Of a DNA stretch of 36,450 bases, positions 23,764 to 32,664 are shown piece after piece (positions within the stretch are counted from its first letter, which is position 1; every line of letters begins with the position of its first letter). The position numbers and the translations under genes were made by a program. Source of the DNA: DASUBN01 sp964584665 (GTDB lineage Bacteria > Pseudomonadota > Gammaproteobacteria > Natronospirales > REEB76); NCBI GenBank assembly GCA_964584665.1, contig CAZPAO010000023.1, forward strand, positions 1 through 36,450, in the 5' to 3' direction. The notes under the pieces are model-generated. The model searched no databases and was not told the DNA's origin. It worked only from the letters and a program-made list of their open reading frames with translations.

Positions 23764-24462
23764 TTACTTCTTGGCCTGCACTTCGCCATAGGTGGCGGGG
23801 AAACCCGCCGGCGGACGCGCGAGGCTCCACTGCCCCGGCGAGGTCTTGCCGAAGCTCAGGTTCAGCACGTAGCTCGCGTAGTCGGCGCTCACGAGGGTGC
23901 CAGGCACCCAGATGGCGATGGAGCCGTCGGACCAATAGGAAAGGCCGCAGCTCTGGGCCGAACCGTTGATGCTGAGAGCGCATTCCACACCCGAGACCTG
24001 GATCACCACCTGGGTGGCGCTGCCATCGTTGTTGCGCAGCGTGAGGGTCTGGGCCGGTGCCGCCACCGCCCAGCTCGGCGGGAACGGATAGTTGTTGCCG
24101 AGGTCCGGCGACTGGGTGGCGGTCATGCCCGCCGGAGTGCCGTCGATCTTGGCGGTCTGCTCGCCCTTGGGCGTGGTGATGGAGATGACCATGTGGGCAT
24201 GCGGATCGCCGAGCGAGTTGTCGTCATCCTGCAGCACCTTGCAGGGATAGCTCGAGACCGGCGCCTCGGCGGCGTAGTAGCCGATCATGGTGACGTACTT
24301 GCAGTCCTTGCCGGAGATGACGAAGTTGCCGCTGTTGGTCCCGGAGCGGGGCGTGGGCGTGCCGCGCAAGGCGTAGGCATCGCCGCCACCGCCGGAACAG
24401 CCGGCTGCCGCCAGCACCAAGGCCCCCAAGAGGCCCGCAAACACCTTGCCGCCATGTCTCAT
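23764..24462 (-). CDS. Predicted lipoprotein of unknown function
   Basis: A 232-residue exported protein. Residues 7-22 form a lipoprotein signal ending LAAAGC, with lipidation at Cys22 and then a Gly-rich spacer. The mature part has four further cysteines (54, 74, 161 and 172), which could form two disulfides, and a beta-rich composition with motifs CKYVTMIGYYAAEAPVS, GDPHAHMVISITTPKG and TLTLRNNDGSATQVVIQVSG. I do not recognise the family. GGAG lies eight bases before the ATG, and a promoter TTGCAC-N17-TAACAA is visible at 24543-24515. It is likely anchored in the outer membrane, since the residue after Cys is Ser rather than Asp. Confidence 0.8.
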   Translation of the reverse strand: MRHGGKVFAGLLGALVLAAAGCSGGGGDAYALRGTPTPRSGTNSGNFVISGKDCKYVTMIGYYAAEAPVSSYPCKVLQDDDNSLGDPHAHMVISITTPKGEQTAKIDGTPAGMTATQSPDLGNNYPFPPSWAVAAPAQTLTLRNNDGSATQVVIQVSGVECALSINGSAQSCGLSYWSDGSIAIWVPGTLVSADYASYVLNLSFGKTSPGQWSLARPPAGFPATYGEVQAKK

Positions 24463-24514
24463 GGTCTGTCTCCAGGTACGTTTCTAAATGTTGGGAAATC
24501 TCCCCGCGGGCTAT

Positions 24515-24543
24515 TTGTTAACCCATCCGGCGGCGTTGTGCAA
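24515..24543 (-). promoter_or_regulatory. Candidate promoter of the lipoprotein gene
   Basis: On the minus strand, TTGCAC (24543-24538), a 17-base spacer and TAACAA (24520-24515) lie about 50 bases upstream of the start at 24462. Confidence 0.4.
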
Positions 24544-24700
24544 CCGCATCTGCGCAGGCTTGGGTCCTGGCGGCATGCAGCGCCGGCGGTCATCTGGCAG
24601 GTCATCCGCGGATCGCGCATAAGAGACTGATTTATATGCAGATATAGCCTGTCGCGCGCTCAGGGTTAGCATGGCTCGCATCGGACAAGGGGAGCACAGC

Positions 24701-24982
24701 ATGAAGGCGGTCTGGAACGGCAAGGTGGTGGCGGAGAGCGACGCGACGGTGATGGTGGAGGGCAACCACTACTTCCCGCCCTCGGCCCTGAAGCCGGAGC
24801 ACTTCCGGGACAGCGCCCGGCACACGGTCTGCCCCTGGAAGGGCACCGCCAGCTACAAGGATGTGGTGGTGGACGGCAAGGTGAGCGACGGCGGCGCCTG
24901 GTACTACCCGGAGACCAAGCCGGCGGCGGACAACATCCGCGGCTACTTCGCGTTCTGGCGCGGCGTCAAAGTCGAAGCCTGA
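24701..24982 (+). CDS. DUF427 domain-containing protein
   Basis: A 93-residue single-domain protein. It contains the DUF427 hallmarks WNGKVVAESD, HYFPPSALK, HTVCPWKGTASY (with the conserved Cys-Pro-Trp-Lys-Gly) and AWYYPETKPAADNIRGYFAFW, ending at the normal domain end. The function is unknown. The start at 24701 has GGGGAG six bases upstream; the upstream in-frame ATG at 24671 is not needed. It converges with the next gene with no bases between the stop codons. Confidence 0.93.
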   Translation: MKAVWNGKVVAESDATVMVEGNHYFPPSALKPEHFRDSARHTVCPWKGTASYKDVVVDGKVSDGGAWYYPETKPAADNIRGYFAFWRGVKVEA

Positions 24983-25336
24983 TCAAGCCCGCAGATAGGC
25001 TTTCAGGGCCACGGCGTTGTTGAGCTTCTCCTCCTTGGAGGAGAACAGCAAGGTCACGCTGCCATGCTCCTTGCGCAGGTCCCGCAGGGTCTTCACCGCA
25101 TCTTTCTGCTGCTTCAACTCCGCGGCATAGCGGCGCTTGAACCCGGACCAGCGTGAGGGCTCATGGCCGTACCACTTGCGCAGGTCGTCGCTCGGAGCGA
25201 TGTCCCGCAGCCAGTGATCCAGCTTGGCCTTCCGTTTGGTGAGCCCCCGGGGCCAGAGCCGGTCCACCAGCACGCGGCAGCCGTCCGCCTTCTCGGGCTT
25301 GAGATACACGCGTTTGAGCTTGAAGGGCTTGGCCAT
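24983..25336 (-). CDS. DUF488 family protein, YeaO type
   Basis: A 117-residue protein with the YeaO-like DUF488 pattern: RVYLKPEKADGCRVLVDRLWPRGLTK, LDHWLRDIAPSDDLRKWYGHEPSRW and VTLLFSSKEEKLNNAVALKAYL. The function is unknown. The start at 25336 agrees with the family; the frame remains open to 25519 but would overlap the divergent epimerase-like gene. It is only distantly related to the DUF488 protein at 14986. Confidence 0.9.
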   Translation of the reverse strand: MAKPFKLKRVYLKPEKADGCRVLVDRLWPRGLTKRKAKLDHWLRDIAPSDDLRKWYGHEPSRWSGFKRRYAAELKQQKDAVKTLRDLRKEHGSVTLLFSSKEEKLNNAVALKAYLRA

Positions 25337-25385
25337 GGCCCCGATGGTACGCTGATGCCCCTCCTCCCCGCCAAGGCCGCTCCCC

Positions 25386-26042
25386 ATGAAAGTCATCCTC
25401 TTCGGCGCCACCGGCATGGTGGGACAGGGCGTGCTGCGGGAATGCCTGCTGGATCCGGATGTGGAGACGGTGCTCTGCATCGGCCGCAGCTCATTGGGCC
25501 GCAGCGATCCCAAGCTCAAGGAGATCGTGAGGAAAGACCTCTACGATCTCTCGCCCATCGCAGCTGAACTCAAAGGCTACGATGCCTGCTTCTTCTGCCT
25601 GGGCGTCTCCTCCGCCGGCATGAACGAAGCGGAATATCGGCACGTCACGTTCGACCTGACTTTGGCTGCGGCGGAACCTCTGGCACGCCTGAACCCGCGC
25701 ATGACCTTCATCTATGTGTCAGGCCAGGGCACTGACAGCAGCGAGCGGGGGCGAGTCATGTGGGCGCGGGTGAAAGGAGCCACCGAGAACGCACTACAGG
25801 CCCTGCCCTTGCAGGCCTATATGTTCCGCCCGGGCATAATCCAGCCGCTGCACGGCGTGCGTTCGAAGACGCCCCTCTACCATGCCTTCTACGTGGTGCT
25901 GGGGCCGCTGCTGGGCCTCGCACGATGGCTGTTCCCACGCCAGGTGACGACCACCGCGCAGGTGGGCAAGGCCATGCTCGCCGTGGCGAAGCGCGGCGCG
26001 CCGGTACGGCTGCTGGAGCCACCGGACATCAATCGCCTGTGA
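25386..26042 (+). CDS. NAD(P)-binding epimerase-like protein
   Basis: A 218-residue atypical short-chain dehydrogenase. The cofactor motif GATGMVGQG (7-15) is at the N-terminus. FCLGVSSAGMNEAEY, YVSGQGTDSSERG and the active-site-like KGATENAL region follow the HTATIP2/NmrA-like group, which often lacks the classic YxxxK. It may bind NAD(P) without a known substrate. A hydrophobic stretch (about 165-183) could touch a membrane. It is divergent from the YeaO-type gene (49 bases apart), and its last 14 bases overlap the end of the convergent MarR gene. Confidence 0.85.
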   Translation: MKVILFGATGMVGQGVLRECLLDPDVETVLCIGRSSLGRSDPKLKEIVRKDLYDLSPIAAELKGYDACFFCLGVSSAGMNEAEYRHVTFDLTLAAAEPLARLNPRMTFIYVSGQGTDSSERGRVMWARVKGATENALQALPLQAYMFRPGIIQPLHGVRSKTPLYHAFYVVLGPLLGLARWLFPRQVTTTAQVGKAMLAVAKRGAPVRLLEPPDINRL

Positions 26043-26508
26043 CGGAGTTGCCGGCGATGAGCGCGGAGGTCAGCGCCTGATAGGCGGCAAGATCGCGCAG
26101 GCCCAGGCAGGAGAAGAACCGCGCGTCCGCCTCCTCGATCTCCGCCACCGCGGCGCGGATGAGCTTGCGCCCGCGGGCCGTGAAGGCCACGGTCACGGCG
26201 CGGCTGTCGGCCCGTGATGGGCTGCGCTTCACCAACGCCGCCTGCTCCAGCCTCCGGAGCGCCTTGGACAGCGTCATCTTGTCCATGCGGGTGTGCGCCA
26301 CGAGATGGCTCTGGCTGGGCGGTTCCGCCTGCTCCTCGAACCAACGCAGCGAAGCCAGTATCACGAACTGGGTGTGGGTGAGGCCGTGGGCATCCAGCAC
26401 GGTGGCGAGCCGTTGCTGCCATAGGGTGGTGAGTTTCCACAGCAGGAAACCCGGGCTATCGTCGGCGCGGGCATGCCGGAAAGCAGAAGCCTCAGACACC
26501 GCGGGCAC
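26029..26508 (-). CDS. MarR-family transcriptional regulator
   Basis: A 159-residue winged-helix regulator. The HTH region reads LTHTQFVILASLRW, QSHLVAHTRMDKMTLSKALRRLEQAALVKR and SPSRADSRAVTVAFTARGRKL, in which the DNA-contacting wing is RADSRAV. The start codon is GTG at 26508 or 26499; either overlaps the end of the upstream SRPBCC gene, so the two are one operon. The 20-bp palindrome over their promoter is the obvious operator, implying autoregulation. The ligand is unknown. Confidence 0.92.
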   Translation of the reverse strand: MPAVSEASAFRHARADDSPGFLLWKLTTLWQQRLATVLDAHGLTHTQFVILASLRWFEEQAEPPSQSHLVAHTRMDKMTLSKALRRLEQAALVKRSPSRADSRAVTVAFTARGRKLIRAAVAEIEEADARFFSCLGLRDLAAYQALTSALIAGNSVTGD

Positions 26509-26914
26509 GCTCGATCATGCGGCGGGTCTGGTCTTCGATGCCCGCCGCCACGCCCTCCGCCACCAGCTTGCGCCAGAGGAAACCGAGGGGGCCACTCACG
26601 CTCAGCGTGTTGCGGATCTCGATGCGGCTGCCGTGATCCACGATCTCATGGGAATCCAGCATCTTCGCGCCGGGGAAACGCGTGAGGTCCGCGTAGCCCG
26701 CGAGGGGCTTCGCCTCGGTGATCTCGATGCCGAGTTCGGGCCCGCCCTTTGGCCGGAAGCGGAAGACCTTCCCCGCCTCGAACGGCTGCCCCTCGAGGCG
26801 GGCGTACTCGATGTCCGGCTGCCAGGTGTGCCACTGGTCCACCTCCGACCAGACCCGCCATATCTGCGCAGCGGTCACGCCCTCGAAGCTCATGCTATGG
26901 GTCCGGGTCCACAT
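26492..26914 (-). CDS. SRPBCC (START/polyketide cyclase-like) protein
   Basis: A 140-residue helix-grip protein of the SRPBCC superfamily. The core runs from AQIWRVWSEVDQWHTWQPDIEYARLEG to SVSGPLGFLWRKLVAEGVAAGIEDQTRRMIERA, the last being the long C-terminal helix over a hydrophobic pocket. Such proteins bind small hydrophobic ligands; no catalytic residue is obvious. The start at 26914 has GAGGG seven bases upstream. It is the first gene of the MarR operon, so it may bind the compound that the regulator senses. Confidence 0.88.
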   Translation of the reverse strand: MWTRTHSMSFEGVTAAQIWRVWSEVDQWHTWQPDIEYARLEGQPFEAGKVFRFRPKGGPELGIEITEAKPLAGYADLTRFPGAKMLDSHEIVDHGSRIEIRNTLSVSGPLGFLWRKLVAEGVAAGIEDQTRRMIERARGV

Positions 26915-26944
26915 GTCTATGCCCTCGTCGCTCCAGGAGTCTTA

Positions 26945-26964
26945 ATAGTAAACTTGTTTACTAT
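26945..26964. promoter_or_regulatory. Probable MarR operator palindrome
   Basis: ATAGTAAAC and GTTTACTAT are perfect 9-bp arms around a 2-base centre. The palindrome covers the -10 hexamer and most of the spacer, as expected for autorepression. Confidence 0.75.
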
Positions 26965-26973
26965 GTTGTGCAA
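26945..26973 (-). promoter_or_regulatory. Promoter of the SRPBCC-marR operon
   Basis: On the minus strand, TTGCAC (26973-26968), a 17-base spacer and TACTAT (26950-26945) form a good sigma-70 promoter 31 bases before the start at 26914. Confidence 0.75.
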
Positions 26974-27009
26974 ACGCGGCGAAGGCGTATGAGCCCGCAG
27001 AGGATCGGA

Positions 27010-27666
27010 TCAGGAGGACCGCTGGCGGTCGCGGAAGCGGCGCACCTTGGAGGTATTGCCACAGGTCTGCATGGAGCACCACTGGCGGGAGCGGTTCTTG
27101 GAGGTATCCAGGAACATCCACCCACAGTCGTGGGCACCGCACTCCTTCACCCGGTCCAGCGGGCCGCTCTCAAGCAGCTCCACCGCGCGCCAGACGATCG
27201 GGCCGAGGACCGCGAGGGGCAGGGCGCCCTTGAAGTCCCAGCCGCAGCTCACCTTGCGGCCCTCGTCATCGCAGGCGGAGATACGCCGCCAAGCGGCGGT
27301 CTTCTGCACTAACCTGTTCAGGTGATCCAGGGCGGCCTGGGGCAGCACCGCATGGCGAGCCGCTGCCACGAATAGGGCGCGCAGGCTCGCCACCAAAGCC
27401 TCCGATTCCTTGAGGGCCTCCGCCTTGGCCCGCTCCGTGCCGGCCGAGAGATGGCCGCTGCTGATGGGGCCGATGAGGTCTGCCCGCCGGGCCCATTCCA
27501 GCAGGTCCTCATAGCTGTGCAGGTAGCTGCCGGGATGGTCCGTCTTGACTCCGCCCAGGGTGTTGGCGAAGTCCAAGGCCACGTGGCCCCCGACCCAATC
27601 GTAGTTGCCCAGGTCCCGGGACGAGGGAGCGGGGAAGCTGTGGGGGGTACCGGAGATTTTTTGCAT
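27010..27666 (-). CDS. CGNR zinc-finger/ABATE-domain regulator
   Basis: A 218-residue protein. The N-terminal ABATE (stress-induced regulator) region has GGHVALDFANTLGG (about 26-39). The C-terminal zinc finger has Cys176-x4-Cys181 and Cys197-x4-Cys202, in KECGAHDCGWMFLDTSKNR and RQWCSMQTCGNTSKVRRF. The usual CGNR is here CGNT, the Arg being replaced by Thr205; the basic KVRRFRDR tail is retained. It is expected to bind DNA as a repressor. The start at 27666 is chosen because the promoter TATACT ends six bases before this ATG, giving a leaderless mRNA; the frame continues to 27771 through the promoter and into the divergent gene. Confidence 0.88.
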   Translation of the reverse strand: MQKISGTPHSFPAPSSRDLGNYDWVGGHVALDFANTLGGVKTDHPGSYLHSYEDLLEWARRADLIGPISSGHLSAGTERAKAEALKESEALVASLRALFVAAARHAVLPQAALDHLNRLVQKTAAWRRISACDDEGRKVSCGWDFKGALPLAVLGPIVWRAVELLESGPLDRVKECGAHDCGWMFLDTSKNRSRQWCSMQTCGNTSKVRRFRDRQRSS

Positions 27667-27744
27667 GTAACCAGTATAACTTCCTTGACTAGTTACGCAA
27701 GGGAGTCTAGGCTTGTAACCCATAAAATACGTTTGGCCGGTTAC
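27667..27744. promoter_or_regulatory. Array of four 24-bp-spaced half-sites in a divergent promoter
   Basis: Half-sites GTAACC (27667), AGTTAC (27691), GTAACC (27715) and GGTTAC (27739) begin exactly 24 bases apart in alternating orientation. They form two inverted repeats, each with an 18-base spacer. They span both predicted promoters: minus strand TTGCGT (27700-27695)-N16-TATACT (27678-27673), and plus strand TTGACT (27685-27690)-N17-TAGGCT (27708-27713). They are the likely binding sites of the CGNR protein. Confidence 0.65.
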
Positions 27745-27763
27745 GCCGGCCCCGGAGGCTGAC

Positions 27764-28210
27764 ATGGACATGACTGACGTGGACCCGAAGTACGGCCTGC
27801 CCCTCTGGTGGGCGGTGGTGCATCACTTCCGCAAGTACCCGCCCCTGGTGCAGGCACCCCAGGCCCTGCCGAAGCCGCGCCAAGTCGGGAACAAGGCCCT
27901 CATCAGCCGCGTCTGGCACGGCTGGGCCGCGCCCGCGCTGGCAGATGCCTTCGAGAGTTTCCTGCGGGAGCGCGCCCTGCCCGGAATCCACGCCCAGGAC
28001 CTGCCCGGCTTCCACGGGATCCAGCTCTCCCGCCGCCAGGATGGCGACGAGGTGGAGTTCATCACAGAGATGTGGTTCGACGACCTGGAAGCGGTGAAGC
28101 GCTACGCGGGCGAGGACTACAGCCGCTCGACCCTGCCGCCGGAAGAGGCGGCGCTGCTCAGCCATTACGACTCACGGGTGCGGCACTACGAGGTCCGCAT
28201 CCAGAGATGA
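27764..28210 (+). CDS. Antibiotic biosynthesis monooxygenase (ABM)-like protein
   Basis: A 148-residue protein. From about residue 48 it has an ABM-type dimeric ferredoxin-like domain: SRVWHGWAAPALADAFESFL, LPGFHGIQLSRRQDGDEVEFITEMWFDDLEAVKRYAGEDY and SRVRHYEVR. ABM proteins include cofactor-free monooxygenases and heme-degrading enzymes; which applies here is not clear. The first 47 residues (KYGLPLWWAVVHHFRKYPP…) are an extension not normally part of the domain. The start at 27764 has GGAGG five bases upstream. It is divergent from the CGNR regulator and shares the half-site array, so it is probably the regulator's target. Confidence 0.8.
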   Translation: MDMTDVDPKYGLPLWWAVVHHFRKYPPLVQAPQALPKPRQVGNKALISRVWHGWAAPALADAFESFLRERALPGIHAQDLPGFHGIQLSRRQDGDEVEFITEMWFDDLEAVKRYAGEDYSRSTLPPEEAALLSHYDSRVRHYEVRIQR

Positions 28211-28221
28211 AGGAGAGAGAC

Positions 28222-28347
28222 ATGAACGCGACGACCGTGCTCAGACTGCCCTGGTTCGACATCCTGCTGGTGCGCCCGCGTAGGAGCGGGCGCCCGCGCA
28301 CAATGCACAGGCAGAAACCCTACGTGCGCATCGCCGGGTTGCGCTGA
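28222..28347 (+). CDS. Small ORF of 41 residues, hypothetical
   Basis: Begins 11 bases after the ABM-like stop, with a strong AGGAG six bases before ATG, and so reads as the second gene of that operon. The peptide is short and basic (MNATTVLRLPWFDILLVRPR…), without a recognised domain. Its centre contains a GTAG-type hairpin repeat (28270-28301), so it may be a genuine small protein or the remains of a longer gene interrupted by the repeat. Confidence 0.45.
   Translation: MNATTVLRLPWFDILLVRPRRSGRPRTMHRQKPYVRIAGLR
28270..28301. repeat. GTAG-type REP-like hairpin
   Basis: GCGCCCGC (28272-28279) pairs with GCGGGCGC (28286-28293) around a GTAGGA loop. GCGGGCGCCCGC (28286-28297) is also a 12-bp palindrome, and outer GTGCGC/GCGCAC flank it. 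GTAG followed by a stem is the form of REP sequences described in Stenotrophomonas and pseudomonads. Confidence 0.5.
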
Positions 28348-28353
28348 GAATAT

Positions 28354-30180
<1,827 letters not shown>

Positions 30181-30184
30181 GGGG

Positions 30185-31549
30185 CTACTTCTTCTTCACG
30201 GGCGGCTTCCAGGCCGGGAGCGTGGTCTGCTTCGAACGCGCCAGGGTGAGCTGGCCCACGGGCGCGTCCTTGCTGATGGTGGAACCGGCGCCGATGTAGG
30301 CGCCCGCCCCGATGCTTACGGGCGCCACCAGGGTGGTGTCGGAGCCGATGAAGGCGCCGTCGCCGATGACCGTCTTGTGCTTCTCGGCGCCGTCGTAGTT
30401 GCAGGTGATGACGCCGGCGCCGATGTTCACCTTCTCGCCCACCTCGGCGTCGCCCACGTAGGCGAGATGGTTGGCCTTGCTGCCCTTGCCGAAGCGGCTC
30501 TTCTTCACTTCCACGAAGTTGCCGACGTGGGACTCGTCCCCTAGCTCCGTCTCGGGGCGGACGCGGGCGAAGGGCCCGATGCGTACCCGCACGCCGACAC
30601 GGGCGCCGTCCAGTACGCTGTTGGCGAGGATCTCGGTGTCGTCGCCGATCTCGCAGTCTCGGATGGAGGTGTTGGCGCCGATCTTCACCCGCTGGCCGAG
30701 CTTGACCTTGCCTTCCATCACGCAGTTCACGTCCACCACGCAGTCGCGGCCGAACTCGAGGCTGCCGCGCAGGTCGAAGCGGCGCGGGTCGCGCAGGGTG
30801 AGTCCCGCCAGCATGAGTCCGTTGGCGATGCGCTTGCGCAGGGCCTTCTCGGCCTGGGCCAGCTGTTGCTTGTCGTTGATGCCGCGGACCTCGTCGTGGT
30901 GCTCCGCCAGCACGCCGTCCACCGCCACTCCGTCCGCCACCGCAAGGGCGACCACGTCGGTGAGGTAGTACTCCTTCTGTGCGTTCTTGTTGCTGACCCT
31001 GGCGAGCCAGCCCTTGAGCTGCTTCACGCTGCAGGCCATGAGGCCGGTGTTGACCTCGTCTATCCATCTGTCCGCCGCGCTCGTGTCCTTCTCTTCGACG
31101 ATGCGAGTGACGCGGCCGGCCGCATCGCGCAGCATGCGGCCGTAACCCTGGGGGTCCGGCACCTTGGCGGTGAGTACCGCGAGGTGGCCCTGGGCGGCGG
31201 AATCCGTGAGGCGCTTCAGGGTGGCGGGCTGCACCAGCGGCACGTCGCCGTAGAGCACCAGCGCCAGGTCCTTGTCATCCAGCTGCGGCAGCGCCTGCAT
31301 CACCGCGTGGCCGGTGCCGAGCTGTTCCGCCTGCAGCGTCCAACTCACGGGCAGATGTTCGTGGCGCGCGCGCACCGCCTCACCGCCGTGGCCGTACACC
31401 ACCACCACCTTGGCCGCGGCGAGCGCCGTGGCGGAACCCACCACGTGTTCCAATAGCGTCGCGCCGCCGAGCGGCTGCGAGACCTTGGGCAGGTCGGAGT
31501 GCATGCGCTTGCCCTGGCCCGCGGCCAGGATGACGACGCTGAGCGCCAT
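30185..31549 (-). CDS. glmU: Bifunctional UDP-GlcNAc pyrophosphorylase/glucosamine-1-phosphate N-acetyltransferase
   Basis: A 454-residue bifunctional enzyme for the last two steps to UDP-GlcNAc. The N-terminal uridylyltransferase has LAAGQGKRMHSDLPK (about 8-22), EQLGTGHAV and YGDVPL with the metal-binding Asp. The C-terminal left-handed beta-helix has hexapeptide repeats and the acetyltransferase active-site tract HVGNFVEVKKSRFGKGSKANHLAYVGDAEVG, with GAGVITCNYDG. The last residues PVKKK match E. coli. The ribosome site is weak, so the start at 31549 rests on alignment. Together with glmS it forms a two-gene operon. Confidence 0.98.
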   Translation of the reverse strand: MALSVVILAAGQGKRMHSDLPKVSQPLGGATLLEHVVGSATALAAAKVVVVYGHGGEAVRARHEHLPVSWTLQAEQLGTGHAVMQALPQLDDKDLALVLYGDVPLVQPATLKRLTDSAAQGHLAVLTAKVPDPQGYGRMLRDAAGRVTRIVEEKDTSAADRWIDEVNTGLMACSVKQLKGWLARVSNKNAQKEYYLTDVVALAVADGVAVDGVLAEHHDEVRGINDKQQLAQAEKALRKRIANGLMLAGLTLRDPRRFDLRGSLEFGRDCVVDVNCVMEGKVKLGQRVKIGANTSIRDCEIGDDTEILANSVLDGARVGVRVRIGPFARVRPETELGDESHVGNFVEVKKSRFGKGSKANHLAYVGDAEVGEKVNIGAGVITCNYDGAEKHKTVIGDGAFIGSDTTLVAPVSIGAGAYIGAGSTISKDAPVGQLTLARSKQTTLPAWKPPVKKK

Positions 31550-31636
31550 GGAGGAGACCCGATGGAGGAGGAGACTCGTTATATGATAATCGAAAGGGCC
31601 GCTATGGACCCAATCTGACCTTATCGCGGGGGTGGG

Positions 31637-32173
31637 ATGGACACTTTCTCACAGCAACTCGGGGCCTGGATCCCCTTCTTCACCACCCTGGCGGTGCTCT
31701 GCGCCACCCTGGCGGGCCTGCTCTTCGTGGCACTTTCGTTACACGTGACCGTGCTCCGGGGCGAGAGCGGCGTGAACCTGAAGCGCCTGGCCCAGCAGAC
31801 CTTCGGCGACTTCGTGCAAGTGCTGTTCATCGGCACCTTCTTCATCGTGCCCCTGGCCAAACCGGAGTTCTTCGGCGTGGCCGCCCTGCTGATCGTCGTG
31901 GTGGGCCTGCGCGAGCTGGCCGTGCGGTTCTGGGAGGCCTGGCGGGACCGGAGCCATGCGGAGCACCGAAGCTACTTCATCCGCCGCATGGCCATGTCCC
32001 TGGGCGGACGGCTGCTGTTGGCGGTCGGCGGCCTGGGTCTGCTCCTGGACCACGACGGCATCGCCGCCGTGTGGCAGGACCTCATGTTCGTCTTCTCCGG
32101 CAGCGTGGTGCTCATGATCGCGGCGCTGCGCAACGCCTGGTTCCTGCTCATCCACGAGCTGGGCGAGAAATGA
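31637..32173 (+). CDS. Integral membrane protein of unknown function
   Basis: A 178-residue protein with about five transmembrane segments (roughly 12-34, 57-74, 76-92, 122-137 and 146-172) and a charged loop FWEAWRDRSHAEHRSY (98-113). I do not recognise the family. It lies on the plus strand between glmU and atpC, which are both on the minus strand, so it was inserted into an otherwise typical neighbourhood. A GGGGGTGGG tract precedes the ATG. A terminator follows at 32178. Confidence 0.75.
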   Translation: MDTFSQQLGAWIPFFTTLAVLCATLAGLLFVALSLHVTVLRGESGVNLKRLAQQTFGDFVQVLFIGTFFIVPLAKPEFFGVAALLIVVVGLRELAVRFWEAWRDRSHAEHRSYFIRRMAMSLGGRLLLAVGGLGLLLDHDGIAAVWQDLMFVFSGSVVLMIAALRNAWFLLIHELGEK

Positions 32174-32177
32174 AAAA

Positions 32178-32200
32178 GGCCGGCATCTAGCCGGCCTCTT
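32178..32200. terminator. Terminator shared by the atp operon and the membrane protein gene
   Basis: A 7-bp GC stem GGCCGGC/GCCGGCC with a 5-base loop. On the minus strand it is followed by TTTTT, a strong end for the atp operon; on the plus strand only TCTT follows. Confidence 0.82.
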
Positions 32201-32223
32201 CCTGAACCACTTCGAATAGCGGC

Positions 32224-32646
32224 TTAGCGGCCGGCTTTCTTGCGGATCTGCTCGATGGCCTTCAGGCGCGCCACGGCTTCCAGCAACTCCGTCTGGGCGC
32301 GGACGATGTCCATCTCGGCGGACTGGTTGGAGAGCGCTTCCTCGGCCTTGCGCTTGGCTTCCTGGGCCGCGGCCTCATCGATGTCCGCGGCGCGCTGCGC
32401 CGTGTCGGACAGCACCGTGACCATGTGCGGCTGGATCTCGAGGATGCCGCCGGACACGTAGAACACCTGTTCCTCGCCGCCGGCCTGCACCCGCACCGTG
32501 CCGGGCTTCATGCGCGTAAGCAGGGGCGCGTGGCGCGGCGTGATGCCGAGCTCGCCCTGCTCCGCCGGCGCGAACACCATCTCCGCCTCGCCCGAGAAGA
32601 TCTCGCGCTCCGCGCTGACGATGTCTACATGGAAGTTGCTTGCCAT
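32224..32646 (-). CDS. atpC: ATP synthase F1 subunit epsilon
   Basis: A 140-residue rotor and regulatory subunit. The N-terminal beta-sandwich begins FHVDIVSAEREIFSGEAE and includes GELGITPRHAPLLTRMKPG. The C-terminal pair of helices (about 88-140) can inhibit ATP hydrolysis. It is the last gene of the atp operon, 18 bases after atpD. Confidence 0.97.
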   Translation of the reverse strand: MASNFHVDIVSAEREIFSGEAEMVFAPAEQGELGITPRHAPLLTRMKPGTVRVQAGGEEQVFYVSGGILEIQPHMVTVLSDTAQRAADIDEAAAQEAKRKAEEALSNQSAEMDIVRAQTELLEAVARLKAIEQIRKKAGR

Positions 32647-32664
32647 GGTCGTGCTCGTTCCCGG

